From Cuneatibacter sp. NSJ-177 (GTDB taxonomy: Bacteria > Bacillota > Clostridia > Lachnospirales > Lachnospiraceae), in contig NZ_JALIFO010000006.1 of assembly GCF_022867805.1 (NCBI RefSeq), positions 744,001 to 808,000 on the forward strand: DNA of 64,000 nt, read 5' to 3'. Of this stretch, positions 26,817 through 37,084 are shown one piece after another (positions within the stretch are counted from its first letter, which is position 1; each line of letters begins with the position of its first letter). The translations under genes were made by a program, and so were the position numbers. Below the pieces are notes generated by a model that worked only from the letters and a program-made list of their open reading frames with translations, searched no databases and had not been told where the DNA came from.

Positions 26817-27130
26817 GGCAGAGCGTTTTATGTAAACACCAACAATGTTAATCCTGGTACTTTTTTGGAGGCAAATGGATGCAAATTAAAATAGATTTGT
26901 TGGCCACAAGTGATTCATGTAGTAGTGAATCAATTGGCGGAACTTCGACCGTAACCATTACCGCATCACAAATGCCAGCACATACTCATACATTCACCGG
27001 ATCTTCTGTTACCACGAGTTACGAAAGTACAAGTCATACACATACGATTACAGCGAAGGGTTTCAATTCAAATATTGGAGGCGGAGGTGCTCATGATAAT
27101 ATACCTCCGTATTTAATCGTTTACATGTAA
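26817..27130 (+). pseudogene. Remnant of a phage tail-fibre C-terminus
   Basis: Reading on the plus strand, one frame gives YVNTNNVNPGTF and, after a frame change near 26870, MPAHTHTFTG, HTHTITAKG and the end AHDNIPPYLIVYM. These match the tip domain of the intact collagen-like fibre ([18 protein letters not shown] repeats, [10 protein letters not shown]) that lies tail-to-tail with it at 27156. The rest of the fibre is missing, so this is a decayed copy in inverted orientation. Confidence 0.7.
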
Positions 27131-27133
27131 AAA

Positions 27134-27167
27134 AGGACTGCCTAAACCTTTATTCTTAAGCAGTCCT
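27134..27167 (-). terminator. Terminator at the end of the tail locus
   Basis: AGGACTGC and GCAGTCCT form a stem whose right arm encodes the last residues of the collagen-like fibre; its stop codon lies in the loop. On the minus strand the stem is followed by a T-run. An A-run on the other side makes it bidirectional. Confidence 0.75.
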
Positions 27168-29288
27168 GAGCCACATATAACAGGTGATATATGGAGGAAG
27201 AATGCCTTGAGCGGAAGATAACTTTGAGCTTGTTTCAGGAGATTCCGCCCCACTATTTGCGTTAGAAGCTGTGTTAGTAGTTAACGTTACTGAATTCGTT
27301 CCAGGTGAAGCAGCCCCTGTATTTCCATGATTGTGAGCCCCATTGCCACCATAGTATGATGTGGCTCCATTGAAGCCTGAAAATCCTGTTACATTCGTTG
27401 CGTAGCATCCAGCTAAGTGTCTTCCAGGATTTGCGCCTTCTACCGTATCCGACTTATATGCTTCAAACCCATATGTATGATTATGAGATGGTACTTCGGA
27501 TATAGTTAGTATATGATTTCCTGTTGAATGGTTATGGCTATTTACAGTATGGGTATGACCATTCACGGTATGGGTATGGGAAATTGTGTGGGTGTGACTG
27601 CTTACCGTATGACTATGGCTAAGGTTTATTGTTTTTGAACCTCCAATTTTTTCTACAGTGGAGAAATCAGAATCTGAAGAATTAACTCCGACCGGAACTC
27701 GCCCACTTCCCCAAGCTTCCCAGGTGCCACCGAAGAGCGTCCCTGGGTTGGTGGAACTAGTACTCATATAAACCGAACCTACTGGATAGACTCTCAGCAG
27801 TAAATCACTATTTAGCTGACTAATCTGATCCTGTATATTAGCAGTAACACCCTTGAGATAACCCAATTCTGTGGCGGTCGTAGTTGAGGCACTGACTTTG
27901 CCGGAACTGTTGCTGACAAGGACACGCTGAGTGGTTAAGTTGGAGGTTGCTATCGTACTGGCAGCACCAGAAATAAGATTCTGCTTATTCGTTAGGCTGT
28001 CACATACCTCATTGATTGAACTTGTCACGGAGGTTTTGCTCTGCGTTTTCAAGGAGGAGAGATCGCCAATTTGGTTTGACAGTAGATTACCTTGTGTGGC
28101 GTCCAACGCTTTTCCTGTTGTGGTCGTTGTAAGATTATTAGCCAGAGCAGGTGTATCGCCCTTATCCCCTTTTGGCCCTTGCGGTCCAGTGGGACCAACA
28201 GGACCGGTTGCGCCGGTGGCACCTTTTGCTCCAGTGTCCCCTTTTGGCCCCTGGGGGCCAGTTGCACCAGTGGTACCTTTTTCACCGGTATCGCCCTTAT
28301 CCCCTTTCGGCCCCTGTGGTCCGGTGGGCCCGATAGGGCCAGCGGCACCCGTGGAACCTTGTGCTCCTTTCGGTCCAGTCAGGTTTGACACATACTGCCA
28401 TTTCGCAGAAGCAGCGGGGCCGGCAACCGTACATTTATATGATCCGCCAGTCCCGGTATTGAGATAGCAGTCTCCAACCAGGGCAGAGGTTACACCGGAT
28501 GAGGGGAAAATCATATCAGATGTAGAAGTACCAGTAATTCCGGTACCCGTAAACCATTGAGTGCCTCGTGTGCCGGTATCCCCTTTCGGGCCCTGAGACC
28601 CGGTTGCGCCGGTATCCCCTTTCACTCCAGTATCCCCTTTTGGACCTTGAGGACCAGTCGCCCCTGTGGCACCTTTTTCGCCGGTGTCTCCCTTCAAACC
28701 TTGAGGCCCGGCTGGCCCAATATCACCCTTTGGCCCTTGGGGAACAGTAAAATCAAAAATGGCGTCATTCTGGTTTCCTCTATTTGTCACTTTTGCACTG
28801 GAGCCTGGAGAACCGGTAGAGACCATACCAATTGTAACAGTAGCAGTATCACCTTTTTCTCCCTTGATTCCCTGGGGAATGGTAAAATCAAGCACAGCGC
28901 TCGATGAGTTGCCACTGTTTGTCACATTAGCGGAAGAACCAGCAGTGCCTGTTTTTACCTGACCGACTGTGATGGATGCAGCGTTCCCTTTTTCACCTTT
29001 TGGGCCCTGAGGGCCCGTAGCACCGATAAATTCACCTGCGGACAATTTTTTCTGTACTTCGCCGGCGACAGCGTTTGCATGGCTGGCAGCTTTTTCTGCG
29101 GTATTTGCAGCCTCTTTTGCCAGGCGTACTTCCCCGGCGTATTCTTCGGCTGCTGAGGCAGCAGCTTCTGCTCGATTGAGAGCCGCTAATGCTTCCGGTG
29201 TAACATCGCCGGTTTCTCCCTTTTCTCCGCGTCCAACTGCAATATGGCTAGATAAATTTTCTGCTTCTTTTATAGATACCTTAATCAT
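27156..29288 (-). CDS. Collagen-like phage tail fibre with HxH-rich tip domain
   Basis: 710 residues. A helical start (about 30-80) is followed by three Gly-X-Y triple-helix blocks (about 89-101, 184-243 and 305-378) built from units such as [10 protein letters not shown]. After a linker with [16 protein letters not shown] comes a tip domain, [21 protein letters not shown] (first 20: [20 protein letters not shown]), with a dense tract of HxH pairs at about 558-587. HxH pairs in trimeric phage fibre tips bind iron in a row, as in T4 gp37. It probably binds the target cell. Last gene of the minus-strand tail operon, overlapping the previous gene by 8 bases. Confidence 0.9.
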   Translation of the reverse strand: MIKVSIKEAENLSSHIAVGRGEKGETGDVTPEALAALNRAEAAASAAEEYAGEVRLAKEAANTAEKAASHANAVAGEVQKKLSAGEFIGATGPQGPKGEKGNAASITVGQVKTGTAGSSANVTNSGNSSSAVLDFTIPQGIKGEKGDTATVTIGMVSTGSPGSSAKVTNRGNQNDAIFDFTVPQGPKGDIGPAGPQGLKGDTGEKGATGATGPQGPKGDTGVKGDTGATGSQGPKGDTGTRGTQWFTGTGITGTSTSDMIFPSSGVTSALVGDCYLNTGTGGSYKCTVAGPAASAKWQYVSNLTGPKGAQGSTGAAGPIGPTGPQGPKGDKGDTGEKGTTGATGPQGPKGDTGAKGATGATGPVGPTGPQGPKGDKGDTPALANNLTTTTTGKALDATQGNLLSNQIGDLSSLKTQSKTSVTSSINEVCDSLTNKQNLISGAASTIATSNLTTQRVLVSNSSGKVSASTTTATELGYLKGVTANIQDQISQLNSDLLLRVYPVGSVYMSTSSTNPGTLFGGTWEAWGSGRVPVGVNSSDSDFSTVEKIGGSKTINLSHSHTVSSHTHTISHTHTVNGHTHTVNSHNHSTGNHILTISEVPSHNHTYGFEAYKSDTVEGANPGRHLAGCYATNVTGFSGFNGATSYYGGNGAHNHGNTGAASPGTNSVTLTTNTASNANSGAESPETSSKLSSAQGILPPYITCYMWLRTA

Positions 29289-29610
29289 TGGTTACACCTC
29301 CCAGAATGTGAAAATAGCATGGTCCGATTACCGTATCAATTCGTCCGTCCATAAGGTTGCATTGCACATCGTAAACGTATTCTCCACAGGGCAGATTCGT
29401 GTCGGAGGAGGTAAGCTGTATTTTACAGCCTCCGTTTTCAAAAGCGGTGATGACCTTTTGAATCGCAAATTCGGAGTCAGTGAGGTGCTTTTTGATCGTC
29501 AGATATACACAATCACCTTTTTGGAGGGTATAGTTGTCAAAATGGAGATCCAGAATGGCAGTGTCCCCCTGTATGATACGAATATTGTTTTTTTTATCAA
29601 TCTGAAACAT
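29281..29610 (-). CDS. Phage baseplate/fibre adaptor protein (BppU-like N-terminal fold)
   Basis: 109 residues from the ATG at 29610 (SD AGGAG). The pattern [13 protein letters not shown], an ik-strand, then [15 protein letters not shown] is that of the small beta-sandwich found at the start of baseplate upper proteins. Here it is a stand-alone protein just before the fibre gene and probably links the fibre to the tail tip. Confidence 0.65.
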   Translation of the reverse strand: MFQIDKKNNIRIIQGDTAILDLHFDNYTLQKGDCVYLTIKKHLTDSEFAIQKVITAFENGGCKIQLTSSDTNLPCGEYVYDVQCNLMDGRIDTVIGPCYFHILGGVTND

Positions 29611-29700
29611 TACGTCTCCTTTCATAATAGGTTGATCCAGAATTATCTGGTCTACAAGAGTTTTCTGAGTGTGGCTAAAATGCTAGATCGAAAGAAACTG

Positions 29701-30183
29701 TTAGCGGCAATAAAAAGTAAATACTTTAAATGTTAGATACAGCAAAGATCTACATAGAAAGAAATGAAAAATAGATACAGCAAAAAGTGAGTGGTCGAAT
29801 ACAAGGCGTACAGCCCCTATTGTGCAACAGTTCATCAGAAAGGCGAGAAACAGCTTTTCCTCTGTAAAGAAGAAGGTAAGGAGCACCTTGTTGGATTCCC
29901 TGGAGGAATGTACGGTATCCAACTCTGTAAAGCGGGAAAGGTGAAGTTCTGAGAAATCGGTATAGGTACGATTCATAAAAACAGTCCGGTCATTAATCTG
30001 GGTCTTGTGGAACTTCCTTGGTCTGAATTTCACTTTCCGCTTAAGATCAATATTTCTGGCCGTAAATAATCCCATATCCAGATAAGTGTATACAGTACGA
30101 ACGGACAGACAGGTCCAGTTCCAGATGATTGGCCAGGATCTGATAAGGCGATTGCCCCTGTTCGATAAGCGGTGAGACCACAA
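29701..30183 (-). pseudogene. IS30-family transposase remnant
   Basis: The minus strand shows LSVRTVYTYLDMGLF, then LKRKVKFRPRKFHK, RTYTDF and MDTV-like and KVLLTFFF-like segments in the order of an IS30 transposase. A 1-base frameshift near 30106 separates the upstream part (SPLIEQGQSPYQIL), and the catalytic C-terminal half is gone. It lies between the fibre adaptor gene and the recombinase remnant, which explains the 590-base gap. Confidence 0.7.
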
Positions 30184-30199
30184 TGTCCTTCTGATAAAA

Positions 30200-31563
30200 T
30201 ATCCGTGCAGGACGAATCAAACGTGTTATCGTATACAGCTAGACCGTATCAGCCGTTCTATTCTGGACTTCGCTAATATGATGGAAGTCTTTCAGGAATA
30301 TAACGTTGAGTTTGTTTCATCAACAGAAAAGTTCGATACCTCAACACCAATCGGATGAGCCATGCTGAATATCTGTATCGTATTTGCACAATTGGAACAT
30401 GAAACTATCCAGAAGCGTGTCACTGACGCTTACTATTCCAGAAACAAAAAGGGATTCTTAAAGGGTGGTCGTGTTCCATATGGATTCCGGTTAGAGCCGA
30501 TCATGATAGAGGGTATCTCAACTTCCTATTATGCTCCTATTGAAAAGGAACTGGAACAGATTGAATTGATCTACAATCTCTATACTGACGGTATTAAGGA
30601 AGATGGCAGCCTGTATTCGTTCAGGGATATTTTGAATTACCTGATTGATAACGATATCCCCCATTTACGTGGTGGGTATTGGACAGTGCCGCTGATAAGC
30701 TCCATCCTTTCCAATCCGTCTTATGCGATTGCCGATTTAAGCCTGTATGAATTCTTTGACAGTCAGGCAGCAAATATCATCAATCCCGTGGAATTATGGG
30801 AGGGAGGGAATGGCTGCTATCTGTATCAGGGAACGGTTTCAAAGTCCAAAAGCAAGAATGACCTTAAAGATAAGGAAATCGTGCTTGCACTACATAAAGG
30901 ACGCATACCATCCCATATATGGATCGAGTGTAGGCTTCGCTGTATGAACCGCCGTCAGATGGCAACAACAAACAAAACAAAAAGCTCTTGGCTCGTTGGA
31001 AAAGTCAAATGCGGTAACTGTGGTAAAAGTTTACAGATCAGCCCATCCAGAATCAGCAAGAAAACTGGTAAACAGATTCGCTATATGAATTGCAGCTTTA
31101 AATATACTACCAGAGGTTTGGGGTGTAAGGGTACAGAAAGTACACTTTACGCCGACCATCTGGAAAGCTACGTGTTAGATCAGATCAAAGCCAGACTGGA
31201 AGAATTTGAAGGACTGAAAGAAAACGATAACCACACGAATCCATAATTGAATGAGAACAAAATCCGTCTTGCACAGCTTGATAAGGAAATTGACGACCTG
31301 CTTTCAAAAGTAGGCAGCGCAAATGCCGTACTCATGTGGTATATCAATGAGAAGATTGAAAAGCTGGACGCTGAACGCAGGGCTTTAAGTGAAGAAAATC
31401 TGTCTATGACGGTCAGCCAGTCAACAGACACCATGAACGCTATATTTAATCATGTGGCAGCATGGGAAGAAACAGCCTTTGAAGATTAGCAGAAAGTATT
31501 GGACGCTTTCGTTAAGGTTATCAAGATAGCAAACGGAAATATAGAAATGACATGGAACATTTA
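30200..31563 (+). pseudogene. Large serine recombinase (resolvase family) remnant
   Basis: Residues of the end of the catalytic domain (DRISRSILDF, EFVSSTEKFDTSTPIG), the FAQLEHETIQKRV helix, the recombinase domain (GGRVPYGFRLEP) and the zinc ribbon (CGNCGKSL ... NCSFK) are readable in order. The gene lacks the start and active-site serine, has a frameshift near 30240 and in-frame stops at about 30356, 31244 and 31487. Such recombinases integrate phages or conjugative elements; this one is dead. Confidence 0.85.
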
Positions 31564-31617
31564 GGATTCCATGCCATTTCTGAAAGAGATTATTTAACCA
31601 AAGTGATTTAAAAGTGT

Positions 31618-32253
31618 TGGCTTTGGTTTATGGTGATCATTCCAAATCAGAAATATAATGCTGCTGCGCTTCGTAATTCTGGGGATTACGAAGGCGCCAT
31701 TGCGGCTTTTACGGCTTTAAAAGAATACAAAGACGTACAGACTCAGGTATTAGCAACCTATTATGCAAAGGGCCAGGCGTGCCTTGAAGTGAAAGACTAT
31801 GCAGGCGTAGCAAAAGCCTTTTCCCATGCAAAAAACTACGAAGATGCAGAGAGGATGATACTGGCTACCTATTATGTAAAGGCCCAGGCATGCCTTGAGG
31901 CGTAAGACTATGCAGGCGCAGCGATTTCCTTTGGAAAAACTGGAGATTTTAAAGATGCGAAAGAAAAAAGTGCCGCGTTATGGAAGGACAGCTTTGCAGG
32001 TGAAATGAATGCGATTGCCGCGGGATTGTGCCATACTGTCGGTTTAAGATCGGATGGCTCGGTTGTGGCTGTTGGCCGGAATACCTTTGGTTAGTGTGAG
32101 GTTTCCGGATGGTCAGATGGTCAGACATTGTAGCGGTTGCTGCCGGAAACTTTTATACTGTTGGTTTGAAATCAGACGGAACGGTGGTCACTGTTGGCAA
32201 TAATGATGAAGGTCAGTGCAATGTTTCTGATTGGACTGATATTGGAATACCCG
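31618..32253 (+). pseudogene. TPR plus RCC1-repeat protein remnant
   Basis: The readable parts are tetratricopeptide-like units (SGDYEGAIAAFTALKEYKD, VKDYAGVAKAF) followed by RCC1-like units (AAGLCHTVGLRSDGSVVAVG, then GNFYTVGLKSDG in another frame). Stops at about 31903 and 32092 and a frameshift break it, and both ends are missing. This combination of repeats is common in Lachnospiraceae cell-surface or regulatory proteins. Confidence 0.75.
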
Positions 32254-32289
32254 GCTGATTCCCTTCGTTCTCTTATTGTGTGGATCTGG

Positions 32290-32610
32290 CTATCTTGCCC
32301 TTTTCTCCAAAAACTCCTCCACCCCAAGGGTTTTCGCCAGTGCGGCAATGTCTTTGCCGACATACAGCAGGATCGAAGCGTTCATAATCATATCCGGGGT
32401 GATGCCGAGAGAGGAGAGGTCGGTAACCTCAAAACAGTAACTGAGACTTACAAAGGAAAATCCCACGATAACCGCTTTGATCAGCCCGGATAAGAATCGT
32501 TTACGGCTGAAACGGCAATTTTTTCTGCCAATTTGATTATAAGTACCAAGCATGATATTGACGGTCATAGAAAGTGCCAGGACCGAAAGATCTTTTCCTA
32601 AATTGTACAT
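32290..32610 (-). CDS. Phage holin family protein
   Basis: 106 residues with three likely membrane helices (about 7-21, 40-60 and 75-92) and a charged C-terminus. SD AGGAGG. It lies directly after the lysin and a membrane coiled-coil protein, the usual lysis-module order, and would make the membrane lesions that release the lysin. Confidence 0.75.
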   Translation of the reverse strand: MYNLGKDLSVLALSMTVNIMLGTYNQIGRKNCRFSRKRFLSGLIKAVIVGFSFVSLSYCFEVTDLSSLGITPDMIMNASILLYVGKDIAALAKTLGVEEFLEKRAR

Positions 32611-32621
32611 ATAAGGTCCTC

Positions 32622-33083
32622 CTATTCTTCACTGAGTCCGTGTACTTCCAGAGAGCGAACCTTTTTCATCAGCGTTTTGACATAACCGTTGCCGTGGAAA
32701 AGTTCTTCATAGGTTTCAAAAAGTTCTTCCAAGGATTGTAAACGGTTGGCTGAAATAGAACCGTCAGAAATCGCCTCCTCAGAGGCGCGGACGATGGAGT
32801 GACGGATTTGTTTTAAGTTGACTTCATTTTGCATTTCATTGATTTGTTTGATTTCCATCAGCGTCTGCTGGATTTCTTCGATTGCATCGTCATGCGTTTG
32901 AACCAGCTGCTTGTATTCGGCATTTTCTTCCTGAATACGGCGTGTTTTATCAAATAATTTGTAAAGTTTTACAGTAAGCCCGGCGGTGACGCCAAGTACC
33001 GTACCGATCGCAAGAAGCACACCAAAAAAATCAGCTGTGCTGATGGAAGATAGAAAATTCCAGATGGTTACGGAGGTTTCCAT
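32622..33083 (-). CDS. Membrane-anchored coiled-coil protein of the lysis module
   Basis: 153 residues if the ATG at 33083 is used; a GTG at 33095 overlaps the SD. An N-terminal membrane segment (about 17-40) is followed by a long coiled coil. The layout resembles XhlA-type lysis accessory proteins. It lies between the holin and the lysin genes. Confidence 0.6.
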   Translation of the reverse strand: METSVTIWNFLSSISTADFFGVLLAIGTVLGVTAGLTVKLYKLFDKTRRIQEENAEYKQLVQTHDDAIEEIQQTLMEIKQINEMQNEVNLKQIRHSIVRASEEAISDGSISANRLQSLEELFETYEELFHGNGYVKTLMKKVRSLEVHGLSEE

Positions 33084-33107
33084 AACATAGGTCACCCTTC
33101 CTTTCTG

Positions 33108-34196
33108 TTAATGATTGGTTAACGCGGTAAAAGTAGCAGGTCCGCAGCGGCCGTCTACTTCCAAGTGATTCGTTTTTTGGAATTGCCGGATTGCGGATTC
33201 GCAACCTGCTCCGCAATGGCCGTCAAAGCCCTGAGGGTTTAAGCCATGCCCATATAAAAGCCCTTGGATGATGAACGCAGGCGGACCTTGCACACCCTGG
33301 CACACAGTGTGATAAGTGCGGCGGGAGGCCGGGCCAAAGCTTCCGTCAACGGAAAGCCTTGCGTCATAGGTGGAATTTAAATATTCCTGCATGGCCATGA
33401 CAGCCGCTTTTTTTGTCAGGGGGCCCAGGCTTCCGTCAATGGCAAGCCCAATGGGGAGACGAGAGTTCAGCCAGAATTGGAATTGCTGAACGGGAGAAAG
33501 GGTGGAGACTGGGGCATTCTTTTTCTGATATTCTTCCGATAAAAGGAAACCTTTTCGGATTTCATCCAGTGACATTCCTTCCTTTCTCCTTTTTACCCAA
33601 TCGGTAAACCCTTGGGGATCCGGTTCTCTTTGAAGAAGTTTACGGTAAAGGGAAGTGATTTCATTTTCAGCGGAGTTTTCCTCCTCCATAACTTTTTCAT
33701 CAGAAGAAGTATCAAACAGAAAACGGCGGACGCAGATGAGGCCTTTATTCTTTAATGCGGCGGAACGGGAAGGCGTTGCCTGGCGTTTCGCACAGTAGGC
33801 CGGTAGATCCTTGACGGTGCCGCCGAGTCCGGAGCCATGCCCAAAGCATTTTCCGTTTCCGATATAAATTTCCACATGGCCGACTCCCTGGGTGCGGCCG
33901 GCATCGTTTCCTCTGAAGTAGAGATGGTCGCCGATTTCCATTTGCTTTTCATCCGGAATTCCGTTTTGAATATTCAGTTTTACCGTTTTTCCAACGGGAG
34001 ATTCTAATTGGGCCTCGGTATAATCTCCGATATCAAGGTGAAATAATTTTTTCAGCCAATAATAAGGGGTCGATGAACAGTCGCCCCAGCCGGATTCGAT
34101 GAGGTAACGTTTGTTTTCTTGCTGAGAGTATTGGTTTTTCTTTTCACGGCTTAAAAGTGCCTGGCGGTAGGCAGAACGTTTTTCTTGGAGTGTCAT
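33108..34196 (-). CDS. Endolysin: NlpC/P60 peptidase, DUF4214 and peptidoglycan-binding domains
   Basis: 362 residues with SD AAGGAG. The catalytic Cys40 lies in GWGDCSSTPYYW and His107 in GVGHVEIYIGNG, the NlpC/P60 arrangement (about 1-160). Residues 179-226 form a DUF4214 domain (SLYRKLLQREPDPQGFTDW). The C-terminal part (236-362) has two peptidoglycan-binding repeats marked by IDGSLGP and VDGRCGP. It would cut stem peptides during release. The same DUF4214 type occurs in the tape measure protein. Confidence 0.88.
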   Translation of the reverse strand: MTLQEKRSAYRQALLSREKKNQYSQQENKRYLIESGWGDCSSTPYYWLKKLFHLDIGDYTEAQLESPVGKTVKLNIQNGIPDEKQMEIGDHLYFRGNDAGRTQGVGHVEIYIGNGKCFGHGSGLGGTVKDLPAYCAKRQATPSRSAALKNKGLICVRRFLFDTSSDEKVMEEENSAENEITSLYRKLLQREPDPQGFTDWVKRRKEGMSLDEIRKGFLLSEEYQKKNAPVSTLSPVQQFQFWLNSRLPIGLAIDGSLGPLTKKAAVMAMQEYLNSTYDARLSVDGSFGPASRRTYHTVCQGVQGPPAFIIQGLLYGHGLNPQGFDGHCGAGCESAIRQFQKTNHLEVDGRCGPATFTALTNH

Positions 34197-34265
34197 TTTG
34201 AGTTCTCCTTTGAAGAATATAATTTGTTGATTTGTAATTAGTAGATGGAAAAATGTTGCAGCAAT

Positions 34266-37070
34266 CTATTTTTTAGCTTCTTTTAACTTTTCAATTTCTT
34301 CCTTTAGCATAGCGATTTCTTTTTCCTGCTTTTGGACCACTGCAATGATAGGCGCGATAAATTCCTCGTAGCGTAGGCCATAGATATATTCACCTTCCAC
34401 AATACGTTCTTGCCGTTTTCCATTCTCATCCGTGTATTTTTCAACTTTGGGAGATTTGATAAATCCCGCAAAGTCCATATCGTCCATCTCTGCGGCCGGC
34501 AGGGCTTCTTCCTCTAACTGCTGTGCGACCATCCCTGTATGTGTTCTTCCGGAATCTCCATCAATAAATTTGTAAGAAACTGGTTCGAGCGCCATGATAA
34601 ATTTTGTCATCTTTTCCGGGTTCAGTCGAAAAACGTCTTTTTTCAAATTCCTGTCCGAAGTAGAGACAGTACTGCTCTGGGAATAGATTTGTCCCCAGCG
34701 GTAGGTAGGTGTTCCCAAGTTAAGCATACAATCGATATCGGGACCAAATTCCCATAACATATCTGCTCGGCTTACCCCATAATAAAGATAATATTGTTGT
34801 TCAGTAGAGGCACCAAAGTATAGTCGCTGATTATCATTGCTGAAGATTCGGGCACCTTTGCCGGTAGAATTCCAATAGATCGTGCGGTTAAAAGGCAGAA
34901 TGAGATCTCCGTTTAGATTGCCGCCGGATAAAGGGAGGTAGCTATGAGAGTGAGAAGCCGCCGCATATTTGGACGACAGTGATTTTCCGCCTTCCGATAT
35001 CGTCCCGGATGCGGAAAGATTACTGCTTACGGATAGCCCTCCATTGACGGAGAGACTTCCGCTTATCGATCCTCCGCTGGTGGGAAGATAGCTGTGGGAA
35101 TGGGAGGCTGCCGCATATTTACTGGACAAAAGAGTTCCATTTTCTTTAACGCCGCCACTGGCCGTTAAATTTAACGTATTGGAACCGTCCGCAATAATTC
35201 GTGCCGTGTAATCCGAGGACGAGTTGCCATGATGAAAATTGATGAAAGGCGTTGTAGAATAAAGCTCCAGACCACTTCGAGCAGTCAAAGAACCTGAAAC
35301 ATCCAATTTTTTATAGAAATATCCGTCAAAGTCAACTTCGAATCCATTTCCAATGGAACCTTTCCCAAACGCAACACCTTTGTCTTCCTTGAAATCAACC
35401 AGATAAAAAAGTGATTGTATACTGGTAGATTTTGTGTCCGCTGCTGTACTGCCGTTGACGCTATCGTAGATATCCAGGAAGAAGGTATAAGCCTTTTCGG
35501 TGGAAAAGATAGCAGCGGCAGCACCATTTTTGATTTCTTCATTTGTGAAAGCAATATTTGCAAGACCGGCTGTTTCTGCGTTACCTTCGTAGGTGGCAAG
35601 GGTGAGAACCGTGCTGCCATAGGATAATTTAACTGTAGCAGTATTGGAAAAGTTGTTTTTGGAAGGTTTAAAATAAGTTGCATTAAAACTGATAATACCT
35701 TTTGTATGATCCGTTTGATCTCGGCTAATTTGAAGATTGGTTATTTTGGGCAGCTCATAATTGTAGACTGTGACTGTTTTTGAAAGTGTCTTAGAGTAAC
35801 CACGGGTATCTTCCAGATAATAAACAATCGTATAGGTGCCCGCAGATGTAAGCAGAACATTAGAGAAGGAGTTTCCATAATTTGTTCCATTGATGGTGAT
35901 CTTTTGTGTTTTGATATTTGCCCCGTATTTTCGCTTAATTCCGGAAAATGAGCCGGAGATCATGGATCTGTTTTTCAGACAAAATCCACTGTAAGTATTT
36001 CCTGTTGATAAATCTCCGCTGAACTCTGGGGTGTAATTGAGGTTGGAAGGCAGGGAGAGCGTCAAATTTGCAGAGGAGGAGCCGACAAGGGTACTGCCGC
36101 TGTAAGTCAATACCGTAACAGTACCGGTACCACTTTTGGAAGAAGGAATCTGCGGAGAGTAGGTGTCGATATTTGGCTGAAAGGTGTAGGAAGAATTTCC
36201 GTCTACTCCCAATGATGCAATTTGAGAGGAAAAAGATCCAAAGGAAAAGTTGATCCGATAATTTAGAAAACGGCTGTTTCTTGAAATATTGATATTCGTG
36301 GTACTGCCCATATTTATGCTGGAAGAACTGAGAGACATGGAAGCAGCAGGGATCTTTGCTGTAAAGGTTTTGGACATTCCGCCGATGACATTGTTGACAG
36401 TTCCGTAATACGTTAGCATGTGAGTGGTTACGGTTACGGAAGATAGATTTTTTAGGTACATATACTCAACAATTTTCCAAGGGACAGTTGCCGCCAGCGT
36501 AGTATCCACGCCGTCCTGCAGAAACACTGTGACATCCTCATTTTTAGCATTTTTGACTGTCATGGAAATTCTGTGTTGATAGGATGACGAATATCTGGAA
36601 ATAGAATACGACTGGGTTTGCCCAATATACAGGGAGCTGGAACCGATGTTGAAAGTGGATCCACGGGGAATCGCATTGCAGATATGATTTCCGCTGACTT
36701 CCAGGGGACTGATGCTGCTGGAGTATGAGTTGGTATATCTGGCAGAGAAAGAAAAGGACTTTGTTCCGTCTGAGTTATGCCCCACAACTGTTGACCCGGA
36801 GGCCAGTACATAAGCATTGTCTTCTCCATTTGGCGGCTTAACCGTTCCAACCCTCGTTTCATTAAAGACCTCTCTGCCATCTATGGATACTACCACCCTG
36901 TTTCCTTCTTCACGGGAATAGTTGCTATGGTAGCTGTCATTTCGATACAGGCTGAAAGTCCAGTTTATTGTTGAAGAATTGGCATTAATGTCGTTGGATT
37001 CTATGATGGCGAATTTCCCTATGTAAGCTGAGTTTGAGCTTGAGGGATTATAATAGTTGTAACTTCCCAT
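34266..37070 (-). CDS. Phage tail fibre, DUF859-like, with endosialidase-type self-cleaving chaperone
   Basis: 934 residues. The N-terminal ~600 residues are beta-rich repeats like the DUF859 minor structural proteins of siphophages. Two similar units (KYAAASHSHSYLPTSGG and KYAAASHSHSYLPLSGG) follow. The C-terminal ~130 residues are an intramolecular chaperone (peptidase S74 type), opening SDRNLKKDV and ending in a trimerising coiled coil. This domain folds the trimeric fibre and is then cut off at its start. SD AAAGGAAG. It sits after Tal in the normal siphophage order. Confidence 0.85.
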   Translation of the reverse strand: MGSYNYYNPSSSNSAYIGKFAIIESNDINANSSTINWTFSLYRNDSYHSNYSREEGNRVVVSIDGREVFNETRVGTVKPPNGEDNAYVLASGSTVVGHNSDGTKSFSFSARYTNSYSSSISPLEVSGNHICNAIPRGSTFNIGSSSLYIGQTQSYSISRYSSSYQHRISMTVKNAKNEDVTVFLQDGVDTTLAATVPWKIVEYMYLKNLSSVTVTTHMLTYYGTVNNVIGGMSKTFTAKIPAASMSLSSSSINMGSTTNINISRNSRFLNYRINFSFGSFSSQIASLGVDGNSSYTFQPNIDTYSPQIPSSKSGTGTVTVLTYSGSTLVGSSSANLTLSLPSNLNYTPEFSGDLSTGNTYSGFCLKNRSMISGSFSGIKRKYGANIKTQKITINGTNYGNSFSNVLLTSAGTYTIVYYLEDTRGYSKTLSKTVTVYNYELPKITNLQISRDQTDHTKGIISFNATYFKPSKNNFSNTATVKLSYGSTVLTLATYEGNAETAGLANIAFTNEEIKNGAAAAIFSTEKAYTFFLDIYDSVNGSTAADTKSTSIQSLFYLVDFKEDKGVAFGKGSIGNGFEVDFDGYFYKKLDVSGSLTARSGLELYSTTPFINFHHGNSSSDYTARIIADGSNTLNLTASGGVKENGTLLSSKYAAASHSHSYLPTSGGSISGSLSVNGGLSVSSNLSASGTISEGGKSLSSKYAAASHSHSYLPLSGGNLNGDLILPFNRTIYWNSTGKGARIFSNDNQRLYFGASTEQQYYLYYGVSRADMLWEFGPDIDCMLNLGTPTYRWGQIYSQSSTVSTSDRNLKKDVFRLNPEKMTKFIMALEPVSYKFIDGDSGRTHTGMVAQQLEEEALPAAEMDDMDFAGFIKSPKVEKYTDENGKRQERIVEGEYIYGLRYEEFIAPIIAVVQKQEKEIAMLKEEIEKLKEAKK

Positions 37071-37084
37071 TATTTCACTTCCTT

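Noticed and set aside
27931-28467. Plus-strand ORF of 178 codons rich in Pro, opposite the fibre gene
   Set aside because: It is the mirror of the Gly-X-Y codons and has no SD or family match.
28140-28740. Dense short repeats that look like a CRISPR array or satellite
   Set aside because: The repeats are in frame and encode Gly-X-Y collagen triplets in the minus-strand fibre gene; unit spacing varies and there are no unique spacers.
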